From positions 1 through 64,000 of the forward strand of contig JAITUT010000005.1 in NCBI GenBank assembly GCA_031286325.1: DNA of 64,000 nt, given 5' to 3'. Position 1 is the stretch's first letter; each line of letters opens with the position of its first letter. The stretch is from Helicobacteraceae bacterium. Lineage in GTDB: Bacteria; Campylobacterota; Campylobacteria; Campylobacterales; SZUA-545. The notes under the pieces are model-generated. The model was not told where the DNA came from. It searched no databases and worked only from the letters and a program-made list of their open reading frames with translations. Of this stretch, positions 40,785 to 51,242 are shown one piece after another. The position numbers and the translations under genes are program-made.

Positions 40785-40897
40785 TTTGCGAGTTGTTAAC
40801 CCAACTCGGCGTTAGCCGTTTTGGGTTTTTATCTTTTTGTAAGAAAATTTGCGGCAAGATCAAATGCCGTTATTAGGTTACAATAGAGAGGAACAAG

Positions 40898-41668
40898 ATG
40901 GAAAACGCCGACTTCTTCTCCGACGACAACGAACGAAAAACTCAATTTGCCGCGAGCGCGCCTCGCGAAGAACCCGCTAAACCCAAATCAAAAAAATTCG
41001 CCGATTTATCAGGGGCGAAAGACGACAAAATTGCCAAAACATCGCTATTTTTCGCCGAGCTTTCCCCCGCTGATCGCGAATTAGTCTTTGACGCGATCCG
41101 CGAAAGCAAGATCGCGCAAGGGCAAATTTTATATTATGAAAACACTCAAATAGAACTCGTATATTTTTTGTTGCAAGGGCGCGTAAAGTCCTACAAAGTC
41201 AATCGCTTTGACAACGAGATCGTCCTCTCTATCCAAAAAGAAGCGGGATTGATATGCCTTTATATGCCTTACGATCCAGACCCGCACTACTTTTGCAATT
41301 TAGAGGCGGTGGAGGCTTCGCGCGTCGCCGCGTTTGAGCGCAATACATTGTTTAACATTTGCAAAAAAAGCGAGACGCTCGCGAAATTTTTCCACACGCA
41401 GTTCGCGAAAAAAGTCGACGAGATGAAGCACATTATTAACCGCGATCTGGTTTATGACGGCGCGGCTCGCGTGGCGCATATGCTCGTAAATAGCATAGAC
41501 GAATTTAACTCGTCCAAACGCCAAGAGATCGCGCGGCTTCTTAACATTCAACCCGAAACATTGTCCAGAATCCTTACGAAATTCAAACGCGATCTGCTGA
41601 TAGACGAGAAAAACACCGATATAAACGTGCGCGATCTAACGCGCCTCAAAAACATCTACGAGATTTGA
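40898..41668 (+). CDS. Crp/Fnr-family transcriptional regulator
   Basis: cNMP-binding fold and HTH RQEIARLLNIQPETLSRILTKFKR. Confidence 0.88.
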   Translation: MENADFFSDDNERKTQFAASAPREEPAKPKSKKFADLSGAKDDKIAKTSLFFAELSPADRELVFDAIRESKIAQGQILYYENTQIELVYFLLQGRVKSYKVNRFDNEIVLSIQKEAGLICLYMPYDPDPHYFCNLEAVEASRVAAFERNTLFNICKKSETLAKFFHTQFAKKVDEMKHIINRDLVYDGAARVAHMLVNSIDEFNSSKRQEIARLLNIQPETLSRILTKFKRDLLIDEKNTDINVRDLTRLKNIYEI

Positions 41669-41679
41669 AAGGAGCAAAA

Positions 41680-43068
41680 ATGCAGCTGAATAACAACGGC
41701 ATTATCAAACAACTTGTAATAATCGGCGCGATCGTAGTAATCTGCGTCGTATTCACGATCGTGGCGGCGGCGTTTCTGAACAACAAGGGCGTTTTTGACG
41801 GCTACGCGATCAACATAGCGGGGCGCGAGAGAATGTTATCGCAAAAGATCGCGAAAGAGGTTTTCATATTAAACTCGCAAGATCGCGCGGATTTTTCGGA
41901 GCTAAACCTAGCGATTGAGGAGTTTCAAAACGGCTTGCACTTTTTGCAAAACGGCAATGAACACCGCAATTACGCGCCCACCGAAAATAAACAAATCCAA
42001 CGTCAATTAGACGAGATCGCGATCCGCTGGGCGGATTACAAAAGCAGCCTAGATAAATTCAAGACATCGTTCCTCTCGCTCGACAACCACAAACGTTACA
42101 TTGACGGGCGCAACCAGCGAATGCTTTTTCTATCGGACGCCATCGTGAAAGCTATGGTCATTCACAAACTTTTGCCGCAAGACATTGACGATTCTGGTCG
42201 CCAAAGAATGCTTACGCAAAGAATGGGCTATCATTTGAACCGCTACAACACCAAGTGGGATACGCTCTCTTTCGAGGACTTTTACGGCGCGTATAACCTC
42301 TACGACTCCACGATCAAACGTTTCAAAAAAGAGGCGCGTTTCAGGAAATACCCCGATCTCGCCGCGCGGATAGACGAAACTTACGAGGTATGGGGCGAAT
42401 ATTCGAAACACATCAAAGCTATCCTTGATGAAATCCATAATTCTGTCGACGCGTTAAGCGAGATTGAAATTCGCAACAAAGAGATTCTGCGAGAAATTGA
42501 GGCGGTCGTTTTGATGTATCAAGAGGAGTCTATCGCGATTAGAGAGCAGCTTTTGAACGCGCTTTTGATCGCCGCGATCGTGCTTGTCGTAGTCGCGATC
42601 TATGCGGTAACGAGCCTTATGCGCATTAAAGAATCTTTTGACTACTTTACGCGCAAAACAAGCGAGCTTTTAAGCGGGCAAGCGAGCGTGGTCGCGGTAG
42701 AGCCGCAATATATGTATAGCGAGCTCTCCAAAATCGGCGAAAATATCTCCGCTTATATGCGCGGATTGCAGAGCTTTGAGACGAGCGCGGACAAACTTTT
42801 CGCCCACAGCAACGAAATTACGGGCGAGATCTCCAGCCTATCGGACCTTGCGATCAAAGAGATCGCCTCGCTGCCGATCGGCGACGAGGAGCGCGCGAAG
42901 ATGCAAGAAGAGATTAGCCGCGTGGAGGATATGGCGTTGCAAGCGCGCGAGGAGATCGTATCAAGCTCCAAACTTTTGGCGCAACTTAGAGTGAAACTCA
43001 AACTTTTGAGCGGCGCGTATGTGAGCGAGATCGCGGCTAGCAAGCGCAAAAAAGCGAAGGCTGTTTAA
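41680..43068 (+). CDS. PilJ/NarX-type sensor domain protein without recognisable output domain
   Basis: NIAGRERMLSQKIAKEVFIL and DDSGRQRMLTQRMGYHLNRY P-box-like motifs between two TMs; C-terminal coiled coil only. Confidence 0.75.
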   Translation: MQLNNNGIIKQLVIIGAIVVICVVFTIVAAAFLNNKGVFDGYAINIAGRERMLSQKIAKEVFILNSQDRADFSELNLAIEEFQNGLHFLQNGNEHRNYAPTENKQIQRQLDEIAIRWADYKSSLDKFKTSFLSLDNHKRYIDGRNQRMLFLSDAIVKAMVIHKLLPQDIDDSGRQRMLTQRMGYHLNRYNTKWDTLSFEDFYGAYNLYDSTIKRFKKEARFRKYPDLAARIDETYEVWGEYSKHIKAILDEIHNSVDALSEIEIRNKEILREIEAVVLMYQEESIAIREQLLNALLIAAIVLVVVAIYAVTSLMRIKESFDYFTRKTSELLSGQASVVAVEPQYMYSELSKIGENISAYMRGLQSFETSADKLFAHSNEITGEISSLSDLAIKEIASLPIGDEERAKMQEEISRVEDMALQAREEIVSSSKLLAQLRVKLKLLSGAYVSEIAASKRKKAKAV

Positions 43069-43743
43069 TTGCGAGAGTCGCCGATCTACGACATTACGCC
43101 CTTTACTATGCTTGATTACCCCGATTCCCTCGCGGCGATCGCGTGGTTCGCGGGGTGCAATATGCGTTGCGGCTACTGCTACAACCCGCATATTGTGTTG
43201 GGCGAGGGCAGGATCGCGACCGAGAAACTTTTGGAATTTTTGCGTAAACGCAAAGACAAATTAGAGGCGGTTGTATTGAGCGGCGGCGAATGTACGAATT
43301 TCGCGGCGATCGGCGAATTGTGCGCCGAAATTAAAAAGATCGGATACAAAGTCAAAATCGACACGAACGGATCGCGCCCCGAACGACTTTCCGCGCTGAT
43401 CGCCGCGAAAGCGATCGATTACGTCGCGCTGGATTTCAAAGCGCCGCGCGAAAAATTTCGCGAGATCGCGGGCGCGGACTTTTACGATCAAACGTTGCAA
43501 AGCTTGCGTCTTTTGATCGCGAGCGAAATCCCGTTTGAAGCGCGCACTACGATCCACTCGGCTCTTTTAACCCCCGCCGATATAAGCCGTATCGCCGAAG
43601 TTCTGTGTAGCGAGGGCTACAAAAATAACTATTGCCTGCAAAACTTTGTAGCCGCCAAAAAGACTTTGGGCAATCTTGGCAAACCTGCCGAAAAGTTCAA
43701 TTTAGCCGCCGTTTCATCGCCGATCAAAGTGGTTTTAAGATAA
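43069..43743 (+). CDS. nrdG: anaerobic ribonucleotide reductase-activating radical SAM protein
   Basis: CNMRCGYCYNPHIV radical SAM CxxxCxxC; GGECTN. Confidence 0.85.
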   Translation: MRESPIYDITPFTMLDYPDSLAAIAWFAGCNMRCGYCYNPHIVLGEGRIATEKLLEFLRKRKDKLEAVVLSGGECTNFAAIGELCAEIKKIGYKVKIDTNGSRPERLSALIAAKAIDYVALDFKAPREKFREIAGADFYDQTLQSLRLLIASEIPFEARTTIHSALLTPADISRIAEVLCSEGYKNNYCLQNFVAAKKTLGNLGKPAEKFNLAAVSSPIKVVLR

Positions 43744-43892
43744 TTTTAAACTAGATTTTGCCGATATTGCGTTAAAATAGTTTAACTAGAAGCCTTACGT
43801 TCCCGCTGTAATGGCGGGTTAAAACTACAAGGCGGAGACTAACGGCGATTTTCGTGGGTCAAGGGGCGAAGCCCCTTATAAAAAGGAGCCAA

Positions 43893-45608
43893 ATGGGCGG
43901 CTATAAAATTACCGACTCGCTAAACGCCGACTTGCAAACTTTCAAGGCGTATTACACCAGTTATATTAACAAAGTAATTGGCGAAGAGGCTTTCAGAGCC
44001 CACCGCGTCCGATTCGGAATTTTGGAGCAGCGCGAACGCAATGTGCATATGTGCGTATTGCGCCTTACTGGCGGCATCGTGAGCCCAGCGCAACTCAAAA
44101 GGATCGCCGAATTAGCCGCGATCCACGCGGACGCCAGTTTGCATATCACAATGCGCGGCGGCTTGCAGCTACACGATGTAATGCTAGGCGACTTAGTTGA
44201 TCTTATGGAAGCTTTTCACCTAGCGGGGGTAACGGGGCGCGGCGCGGGCGGTAACGGCGTGCGCAACATCAATGTAGACGCGCTCTCAGGAGTCGCGGAG
44301 GACGAAATTTTTGATGTAACGCCGCACGCGATCGCCTTTAGCGAGAAAATTTTTGACCAAAAAGACTCATACAATATACCGCGCAAATTCAAAATTTCAT
44401 TCAGCGCCAGCGAAGCCGATCGCGGCGAAACGATCTTTGCTGATGTCGGGTTTATGGCGGCGACGCGAGAAGGCAAGCGCGGATTCAAAACGCTTGTCGG
44501 CGGCGGAATGGGCGGCAACAGCAAGATCGCGCGGCTTTTCGCGGATTTTATACCCGAAACCGAGCCGTTTTTATACGCGCAGGCGATCAAAGAGGTCTTT
44601 AATTTGCGCGGCAATCGCCAAGACAAATACCGCGCTAGGTTGCGCTTTTTGATTGACGATATGGGTTACGACAACTTTCGGGCGGAAGTGTCGCGCGCGA
44701 TCGAGAAGCTTCGCGCGGCGGGAAGCTATGAGATCGCGCCTGAAACGTTGCCTGAGCCGCCGTCATTGGCGGGCGAGCCGCCGTGCCGCGCGCCGAGCGG
44801 CGAAGAGGCGATTTACATTAAACGATATGCGCGCCCGCAGCGGCAAAAAGGCTATTTCTACGCGAAAATACCGCTCTTTTGCGGCGACATTAAATCCAAA
44901 GAGGCGATAGCTTTAGCCGAAGCTTTGGAAAAGATCGCCGCGGGTCGCGAAGTAATGCGACTTGGTATGCGCCAAAACATCATTTTACGCAACTTGCGCC
45001 TCTCTGAAATTCTTGATCTCTACCCCGTGATCAAAGAGGCGGCATTGCTCGCCGATCGCCCCGCCGCAATCGGCGACGTAGTGGTCTGCACCGGCGTCCC
45101 AACGTGCCAATTAGGGCTCACAAATTCGCGCGGCGCAATCCACGCGATCGGCAAAGCGTTGCTAAAAAGCCGCATAGATTTAGAGACTTTACAGGGGATC
45201 AACATTAACCTTTCTGGGTGCTCTAATGCCTGCGGCAGGCATTTATCCGCCGATCTGGGATTCTACGCGAAACTCTCGCGCAAAGGCGAAATGGAGTATC
45301 CCGCGTATGTGATCGTAGCTGGCGCGAAATTCGGAAAAGACCCCGCTTTCGCGCGCGAGATCGCGGAGGTGAGCGCGTACGCGCTGCCGGAATTTTGCGT
45401 GGAGCTTTTAGCGCATTGGAAAGATTCTAAGGAGAAATTCGCGAACTTTACCGAGTGGGTGGATAACGGCGGCGAGCGGTTTATCGCCGAGCTCGCGGCG
45501 AAACACTCGTTTGTGCCCGACTTTTATGACGACAAAAATCCGTATTTTGACTACGGCGCGAAAGAACTTTTCTCGCTCAAAGATCGCCGCGAGGGAGAAG
45601 AGCTCTGA
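43893..45608 (+). CDS. siroheme sulfite/nitrite reductase
   Basis: Two ferredoxin-like repeats and CTGVPTC...CSNAC 4Fe-4S/siroheme motif; next to sulfate transport genes. Confidence 0.88.
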   Translation: MGGYKITDSLNADLQTFKAYYTSYINKVIGEEAFRAHRVRFGILEQRERNVHMCVLRLTGGIVSPAQLKRIAELAAIHADASLHITMRGGLQLHDVMLGDLVDLMEAFHLAGVTGRGAGGNGVRNINVDALSGVAEDEIFDVTPHAIAFSEKIFDQKDSYNIPRKFKISFSASEADRGETIFADVGFMAATREGKRGFKTLVGGGMGGNSKIARLFADFIPETEPFLYAQAIKEVFNLRGNRQDKYRARLRFLIDDMGYDNFRAEVSRAIEKLRAAGSYEIAPETLPEPPSLAGEPPCRAPSGEEAIYIKRYARPQRQKGYFYAKIPLFCGDIKSKEAIALAEALEKIAAGREVMRLGMRQNIILRNLRLSEILDLYPVIKEAALLADRPAAIGDVVVCTGVPTCQLGLTNSRGAIHAIGKALLKSRIDLETLQGININLSGCSNACGRHLSADLGFYAKLSRKGEMEYPAYVIVAGAKFGKDPAFAREIAEVSAYALPEFCVELLAHWKDSKEKFANFTEWVDNGGERFIAELAAKHSFVPDFYDDKNPYFDYGAKELFSLKDRREGEEL

Positions 45609-45736
45609 TCTTTTGCCGTTTGTGAAGCGAAATTGTCAAGAAAACCAATAAAACCAAGCGAAACCTCTATAACCGCGCGATCATAACCGCGCCCGCAACA
45701 ATTTCTTTGCCCTTTGCGGCGAAAAAAATAATATAT

Positions 45737-45756
45737 AGTAAATTGATTGAGATACT
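45737..45756 (+). promoter_or_regulatory. AGTAA-N10-ATACT motif abutting -35 TTGACA of sbp
   Basis: AGTAAATTGATTGAGATACT immediately followed by TGACA. Confidence 0.7.
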
Positions 45757-45806
45757 TGACAAGGTTTTTTATGTTATGCTTCTATCGCTTTTTCAAGGAG
45801 GTCAAA

Positions 45807-46805
45807 ATGAAGGGCAAATTTCTGACGGCGATCGCGACATTAGCGATCGCGGTGGCGGCGCAGGCGGAGCAAATCTCGCTCCTAAATGTCTCTTATGATC
45901 CCACGCGGGAACTTTACAGAGAATACAACAAAGCTTTCGAGGCGCACTACAAGGCGCTTGCGGGCGATGATGTGATTGTGAAGCAGTCGCACGGCGGCAG
46001 CGGCAAACAGGCGATCGCGGTGATAGACGGGCTCGAAGCCGATGTGGTTACGTTGGCTCTGGGCGGCGACATAGACGCGATCGCGGCGAAAACGGGCAAA
46101 ATTCCCTCTGATTGGAGCGCGAAGCTGCCGAACAATTCCGCGCCATACACCTCGACAATCGTCTTTTTGGTCAAGGCGGGCAACCCGAAAAAGATCAAAG
46201 ATTGGGACGATCTGGTGCGATCCGATGTCAAAGTCATCACGCCCGATCCTAAAACGAGCGGCGGCGCGAAGTGGAATTACCTTGCGGCGTGGGCGTTCGC
46301 GGATCAAAAATACGGAGGCAAAGAGGATAAGACGCGCGATTTCGTGAAACGGCTCTACAAAAATGTGCCTGTACTTGATTCTGGCGCGCGCGGCGCGACC
46401 AACACATTCGTCCAGCGCGGGCTCGGCGACGTGCTTTTGGCGTGGGAAAACGAGGCGTTTTTGTCGATAAACGAGCTGGGCAAAGACAAATTTGAGATTG
46501 TCGTGCCGAGCGTGAGTATTCTTGCGGAACCCAGCGTGGCTTTGGTGGAGAAAAACGCGGCGAAAAAGGGCGAAAAGTCCGTTAAAGCGGCGCAGGAATA
46601 CTTGAAATTCCTCTACTCCAAAGAGGCGCAACGTATCGCGGGCAGAAATTATTACCGCCCAAGCGACCCTGAAGTGGCGAAAGAGTTTGCGGATAACTTC
46701 CCCGCGCTGAAACTTGCGAAGATTGGCGATTTCGGCGGCTGGGCTGGCGCGGATAAAAAGCACTTCGCGGACGGCGCGGAGTTTGACAAAATTTACAAAA
46801 AGTAA
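45807..46805 (+). CDS. sbp: sulfate ABC transporter substrate-binding protein
   Basis: [50 protein letters not shown]. Confidence 0.93.
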   Translation: MKGKFLTAIATLAIAVAAQAEQISLLNVSYDPTRELYREYNKAFEAHYKALAGDDVIVKQSHGGSGKQAIAVIDGLEADVVTLALGGDIDAIAAKTGKIPSDWSAKLPNNSAPYTSTIVFLVKAGNPKKIKDWDDLVRSDVKVITPDPKTSGGAKWNYLAAWAFADQKYGGKEDKTRDFVKRLYKNVPVLDSGARGATNTFVQRGLGDVLLAWENEAFLSINELGKDKFEIVVPSVSILAEPSVALVEKNAAKKGEKSVKAAQEYLKFLYSKEAQRIAGRNYYRPSDPEVAKEFADNFPALKLAKIGDFGGWAGADKKHFADGAEFDKIYKK

Positions 46806-47016
46806 CGATCTCGCGTAGCCGCAATAACGATCGCGTACGCGGATCGTTATCGCGAGCGCGGTTTGCCGCGCGCGGCAAACAGGCGCGCAGAGATACGAGC
46901 GAAGCGATTAAAACGTCTTCGTACTAAATTGCTACGCGTCGCAAGCAACGTTCGCAATAACGAAAGCTTGCGCGGCGGCGCAAAAGCGGGTGTTCGCCGT
47001 AAAAGGAGCACAACAA

Positions 47017-48057
47017 ATGAGGAATTTTTTAATTGGCTTGAAACCTATAATTCCCGCCCTTTTACGGCGGGCGAAAATCGCGCGCGGCGAAGCCTCCGTT
47101 ACCGCGAAGGAAGCGCTAGGGCGCGGTGCGTCCGTTATTGCGAATGGAGCGGCAGGAGGCGCCGCGAAAGTTAGCGCGGCGGCGACTTTCGGCGGTTTCC
47201 AAAGGCTAAGCCTCTGGTCGCAACAACGGCTTTGCCGTCGCGAAAAGTCAAGACACAGCGGCAGATTGCCGGGTTTTGGCTTGACGCTCGGACTTTTCAC
47301 AAGCTATCTATCGCTGCTCGTTTTGCTCCCGCTCGCGGCGTTGATACTATACTCGGCGAAACTCACGGCGGCGGAATTTATCGCGATCGCGACCGACGAG
47401 CGCGTCATTTCGGCGATCGCCGTCTCATTCAAATGCGCTTTCTTAGCGGCGGCGATCAACTCATTTTTCGGCTTCGTAATCGCGTGGGTTCTGGCGCGAT
47501 ACGAATTTTTTGGCAAAAAGTTTGTAGACGCCGTGATCGATTTGCCGTTTGCGATCCCAACGGCGGTCGCGGGTATTTCGCTCTGCGCGATCTTCGCGCC
47601 GGACGGCGTTTTGGGCGCGGCGCTCGCTAAAATTGACGTGCAAGCGGCGTATTCGCAAGTCGGAATCGTAATCGCGCTCGTATTTATCGGTTTTCCGTTC
47701 ATAGTCCGCGCGGTGCAGCCCGTGTTGGAGGAGGCGGATCGCGAGGTTGAGGAGGCGGCGGCGACGCTTGGCGCGTCGTTTTGGACGACATTTAGGCGCG
47801 TTATTTTCCCGTGCGCCTATCCCGCGCTTCTTACGGGCTTTGCGATGGCGTTCGCGCGCGGCATCGGCGAATACGGATCGGTAATTTTTATTTCGAGCAA
47901 TATGCCTTATGAGAGCGAGATCGCGCCGCTTTTGATCGTTAAAAAACTCACGCAATTCGACTACGCGGGCGCAAGCGCGATCGGCGTGATAATTCTCCTC
48001 TCGGCATTTATTATGCTGATTTTTATCAATATTTTGCAGAGCAGGCGGAGAGGATAA
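47017..48057 (+). CDS. cysT: sulfate ABC transporter permease, with unusual N-terminal extension
   Basis: LPGFGLTLGLFTSYLSLLVLLPLAAL, EEADREVEEAAATLGASFWTTFRRVIFP; about 80-aa low-complexity extension before the normal start of homology. Confidence 0.9.
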   Translation: MRNFLIGLKPIIPALLRRAKIARGEASVTAKEALGRGASVIANGAAGGAAKVSAAATFGGFQRLSLWSQQRLCRREKSRHSGRLPGFGLTLGLFTSYLSLLVLLPLAALILYSAKLTAAEFIAIATDERVISAIAVSFKCAFLAAAINSFFGFVIAWVLARYEFFGKKFVDAVIDLPFAIPTAVAGISLCAIFAPDGVLGAALAKIDVQAAYSQVGIVIALVFIGFPFIVRAVQPVLEEADREVEEAAATLGASFWTTFRRVIFPCAYPALLTGFAMAFARGIGEYGSVIFISSNMPYESEIAPLLIVKKLTQFDYAGASAIGVIILLSAFIMLIFINILQSRRRG

Positions 48058-48390
48058 TAAAAGTCGCTATGAAGTTGCGCCCAAAAATTTCGCGCGAAAC
48101 GCGCGAAAGCGGTTTGGGCGGCGCAAACTAATAATTTGAAGATCGCCGCGTACATTCTCAAAACCCAAAACCCAAACGATATACGGCGGTAAATTTCAGT
48201 ATCCAAAACGCCTCGAATCGCATAGGAACTCTCGTCGGGCTTGGTGATTTTTTACGAGCGATCGCCGCTATATTTCGCCAGCAGGGCTTGCGCGGCGCGG
48301 CTCTTAATTTCTCGCGGCAATAACATATTGAATATTTTTCATCTTGGATTTTTGGATTAGAGACAGCCTCTCATTCGTTTTTTAATATCA

Positions 48391-48410
48391 AGTAAATAAA
48401 TCAACATACT
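48391..48410 (+). promoter_or_regulatory. AGTAA-N10-ATACT motif abutting TTGACA-N17-TATAGT promoter of cysW
   Basis: AGTAAATAAATCAACATACT; -35 48410-48415, -10 48433-48438. Confidence 0.75.
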
Positions 48411-48507
48411 TGACATTTAAGGGTATTTCAGGTATAGTTCTTATCAAAGCCTTATCTTCCCGTTGCGCTCGCGACGACGAGAGATCGCAAATGTTAAAAG
48501 AGCAAAA

Positions 48508-49305
48508 ATGAGAGAGCCTGTCTATATAAAACCCATTCTGATCGCCGTTTCGCTGGCGTTTTTGACGATATTTATCGCCCTGCCGCTATGGACGATTTTC
48601 AGCCAAGCGTTCGCGAACGGCTTTGAGGGCTACATCGCGGCGATCACGGAGAGGGACGCGGTTTCGGCGATCGCGCTCACGCTCACTATCGCGGCAATCT
48701 GCGTGCCTATCAATATGGTGTTCGGCGCAATGGCGGCGTGGGCGATCGCCAAATTTGACTTTCGCGGCAAAAACCTGCTCGTTTCGCTCATTGAAATCCC
48801 ATTCGCCGTCTCGCCTGTGATCGCGGGGCTGATGTTCGTGCTGCTCTTCGGCTCGCACGGCTGGTTCGGTGAATTTTTGGCGGAGCGGGAGATCAAAATC
48901 GTTTTCGCGCTGCCGGGAATGGTCTTGGCGACGCTCTTTGTAACATTTCCGTTTGTGGCGCGCGAATTGATACCCGTGATGAAAGAGGCGGGACGGGACG
49001 AAGAGGAGGCGGCGATGACGCTGGGCGCGAGCGGCTGGCGGATTTTTCGGCGCGTAACCCTGCCGAACATCAAGTGGGGAATGCTCTACGGCGTGATTTT
49101 GACGAACGCGCGGGCGGTCGGCGAATTTGGGGCGGTCGCGGTTTTGTCGGGAATGATACGCGGCGAGACGATGACGATGCCGCTGCACATCGAGGCGCTT
49201 TACGGAGAATATATGTTCACGGCGGCGTTCGCCGTGGCGTCGCTGCTTACGATAATGGCGGTATTTACGCTGATCGTGAAAGCCGTTTTGAAGAGGCTTT
49301 CTTGA
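48508..49305 (+). CDS. cysW: sulfate ABC transporter permease
   Basis: EEAAMTLGASGWRIFRRVTLPNIKWGMLYGVILTNARAVGEFGAVAVLSG. Confidence 0.93.
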   Translation: MREPVYIKPILIAVSLAFLTIFIALPLWTIFSQAFANGFEGYIAAITERDAVSAIALTLTIAAICVPINMVFGAMAAWAIAKFDFRGKNLLVSLIEIPFAVSPVIAGLMFVLLFGSHGWFGEFLAEREIKIVFALPGMVLATLFVTFPFVARELIPVMKEAGRDEEEAAMTLGASGWRIFRRVTLPNIKWGMLYGVILTNARAVGEFGAVAVLSGMIRGETMTMPLHIEALYGEYMFTAAFAVASLLTIMAVFTLIVKAVLKRLS

Positions 49306-49510
49306 TCTTTGTTTAGCTCGTCAAAGACCAAAAATCGCGATCAAAACTAAGCGATAATATCGTTTCCTTTAACTCTCGCGAGATAATTATATTAAACGCG
49401 CCGCCCCGCTCTTTTAATATAAAGGACTTACGTCGTGAGATTCCGACGTTTCGCCCTCTAGTTTTTTAGTTTCCGCGCGCTTCCGCGACGCGCTTTCCCC
49501 CATAATGTTT

Positions 49511-49530
49511 AGTAAATTGATAGAGTTACT
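49511..49530 (+). promoter_or_regulatory. AGTAA-N10-TTACT motif abutting TTGATT-N17-TATATT promoter of cysA
   Basis: AGTAAATTGATAGAGTTACT; -35 49530-49535, -10 49553-49558. Confidence 0.75.
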
Positions 49531-49579
49531 TGATTTTTAAGTTGTTTTGAGGTATATTTCGCCGCAAAAGGACTTAACT

Positions 49580-50605
49580 ATGAGCATAGAAATTCGCGGC
49601 GTAAGCAAAAAATTCGGCGATTTTAACGCGCTGGACAACGTCAATCTAACGATAGAAACGGGTTCGCTGACCGCCCTTTTGGGTCCCTCTGGATCGGGCA
49701 AAACCACGTTGCTTCGCATTATCGCGGGGCTAGAGAGCGCCGATCGCGGCGAGGCGCGGTTTTTCGGCGAAGACCTCACGGTTCGCGGCGCAAAAGATCG
49801 CGGCGTAGGTTTCGTCTTTCAGCACTACGCGCTCTTTAGGCATATGAGCGTCTTTGAAAATGTCGCGTTCGGGCTTAGATCGCGCCCCCGCGCCGCGCGC
49901 CCCAGCAAGGGCGAGATTGTAGATCGCGTAATGAAACTTCTTTCCCTCGTCCAGCTGCAACCAATGGCAAATCGCCTGCCCAGCGAACTCTCAGGCGGGC
50001 AAAAACAGCGCGTAGCCCTCGCGCGCGCCCTCGCTGTTGAGCCCAAAATCCTGCTCCTTGACGAGCCGTTTGGCGCGTTAGACGCGAAAGTGCGCCAAGA
50101 ATTGCGCAACCGTCTGCGCAAATTGCACGATGAGATCGGCGTAACGAGCGTATTCGTAACGCACGATCAGGAGGAGGCGCTCGAAGTCGCCGACCAAATC
50201 GTAATCCTAAACAAAGGCAAAATTGAGCAGACGGGTTCGCCCGAAGAGGTCTATGATCGCCCCGCAAATCCGTTTGTTTATAGCTTCTTAGGCAATGTGA
50301 ATCTCTTTCACGCGCGGCGCGGCGCGGGCGAAAAGGACGCGCAACTCTACATACGTCCGCACGATGTAAAAATCTCAACGGAAGAGTCGGCGGGCGCGGT
50401 GCCTGTGCGGGTTTTGGACGCTAGGAAGCTTGGCGCGCGCGTGAAACTAGAACTTTTCGCGCTTGAAAGCGGCAAAATCATTGAGGCGGAAGTGGTGAAA
50501 GATCGCTGGAATGAAATCAGATCGCAGGATTTCGAGCGTCTTTACGCAACGTTCGCGAACGCGAAAATTTACGAAGGCGAGGCTTGGAACGACTATGTCA
50601 TTTGA
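49580..50605 (+). CDS. cysA: sulfate ABC transporter ATP-binding protein
   Basis: [51 protein letters not shown]; start [19 protein letters not shown]. Confidence 0.95.
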   Translation: MSIEIRGVSKKFGDFNALDNVNLTIETGSLTALLGPSGSGKTTLLRIIAGLESADRGEARFFGEDLTVRGAKDRGVGFVFQHYALFRHMSVFENVAFGLRSRPRAARPSKGEIVDRVMKLLSLVQLQPMANRLPSELSGGQKQRVALARALAVEPKILLLDEPFGALDAKVRQELRNRLRKLHDEIGVTSVFVTHDQEEALEVADQIVILNKGKIEQTGSPEEVYDRPANPFVYSFLGNVNLFHARRGAGEKDAQLYIRPHDVKISTEESAGAVPVRVLDARKLGARVKLELFALESGKIIEAEVVKDRWNEIRSQDFERLYATFANAKIYEGEAWNDYVI

Positions 50606-51242
50606 GCGGATTTTAAGCGAGGTAAAGGGCGCGATCGCGCTGTCGTTTAGCTATCAGGCGGAGGATTCTGTCGCGCTTGATTTACTGCGAAAAAGCGGCG
50701 CGGAATTTGAGGTTTTCACTCTGGACACGGGCAAACTTTTTACCGAGTGCGAGGCTTTGCGCGATGAGACGGAGCGGTTTTTCGGCGTGAAAATCAAGCG
50801 GTATTTTCCCGATTTGATCAGCATTGCGGAATTGGAGCGCGATCTAGGCGAGTGGGGAATGCGCGAGAGTTTAGAGAAGCGCAAACGTTGCTGCGAAACG
50901 CGCAAAGTCGAGCCGCTCACTCGCGCGCTAAGAGGCAAGGCGGCGTGGGTTACGGGGCTTCGCGCGGCGCAGAGCGTTACGCGCGCGGATTTGAAGATCG
51001 CGGAGTTTGACGAGAAATTCGGCTTGCTAAAGATAAATCCGATCGTAACGTGGAGCGAGGCGGAGGTTTTCGGTTATATCGCCGATCGCGGTATTCCTAT
51101 AAATAGCCTCTACTCGCGCGGTTTCAAAAGTATAGGTTGCGCTCCTTGCACGCGCGCGGTACGCGAGGGCGAGGACTCCCGCGCTGGTCGCTGGTGGTGG
51201 GAAAACCCCGAACATAAAGAGTGCGGCTTGCATATAAAATGA
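50595..51242 (+). CDS. cysH: APS/PAPS reductase (4Fe-4S, APR type)
   Basis: [38 protein letters not shown]...ECGLH cysteine pairs. Confidence 0.92.
   Translation: MSFERILSEVKGAIALSFSYQAEDSVALDLLRKSGAEFEVFTLDTGKLFTECEALRDETERFFGVKIKRYFPDLISIAELERDLGEWGMRESLEKRKRCCETRKVEPLTRALRGKAAWVTGLRAAQSVTRADLKIAEFDEKFGLLKINPIVTWSEAEVFGYIADRGIPINSLYSRGFKSIGCAPCTRAVREGEDSRAGRWWWENPEHKECGLHIK

Noticed and set aside
45882-46763. 293-aa minus-strand ORF antisense to sbp
   Set aside because: Arg/Phe-rich shadow ORF with no recognisable domain, opposite a clear sbp gene.
48586-49188. 200-aa His/Arg-rich minus-strand ORF
   Set aside because: Antisense to cysW, low-complexity composition typical of shadow translation.
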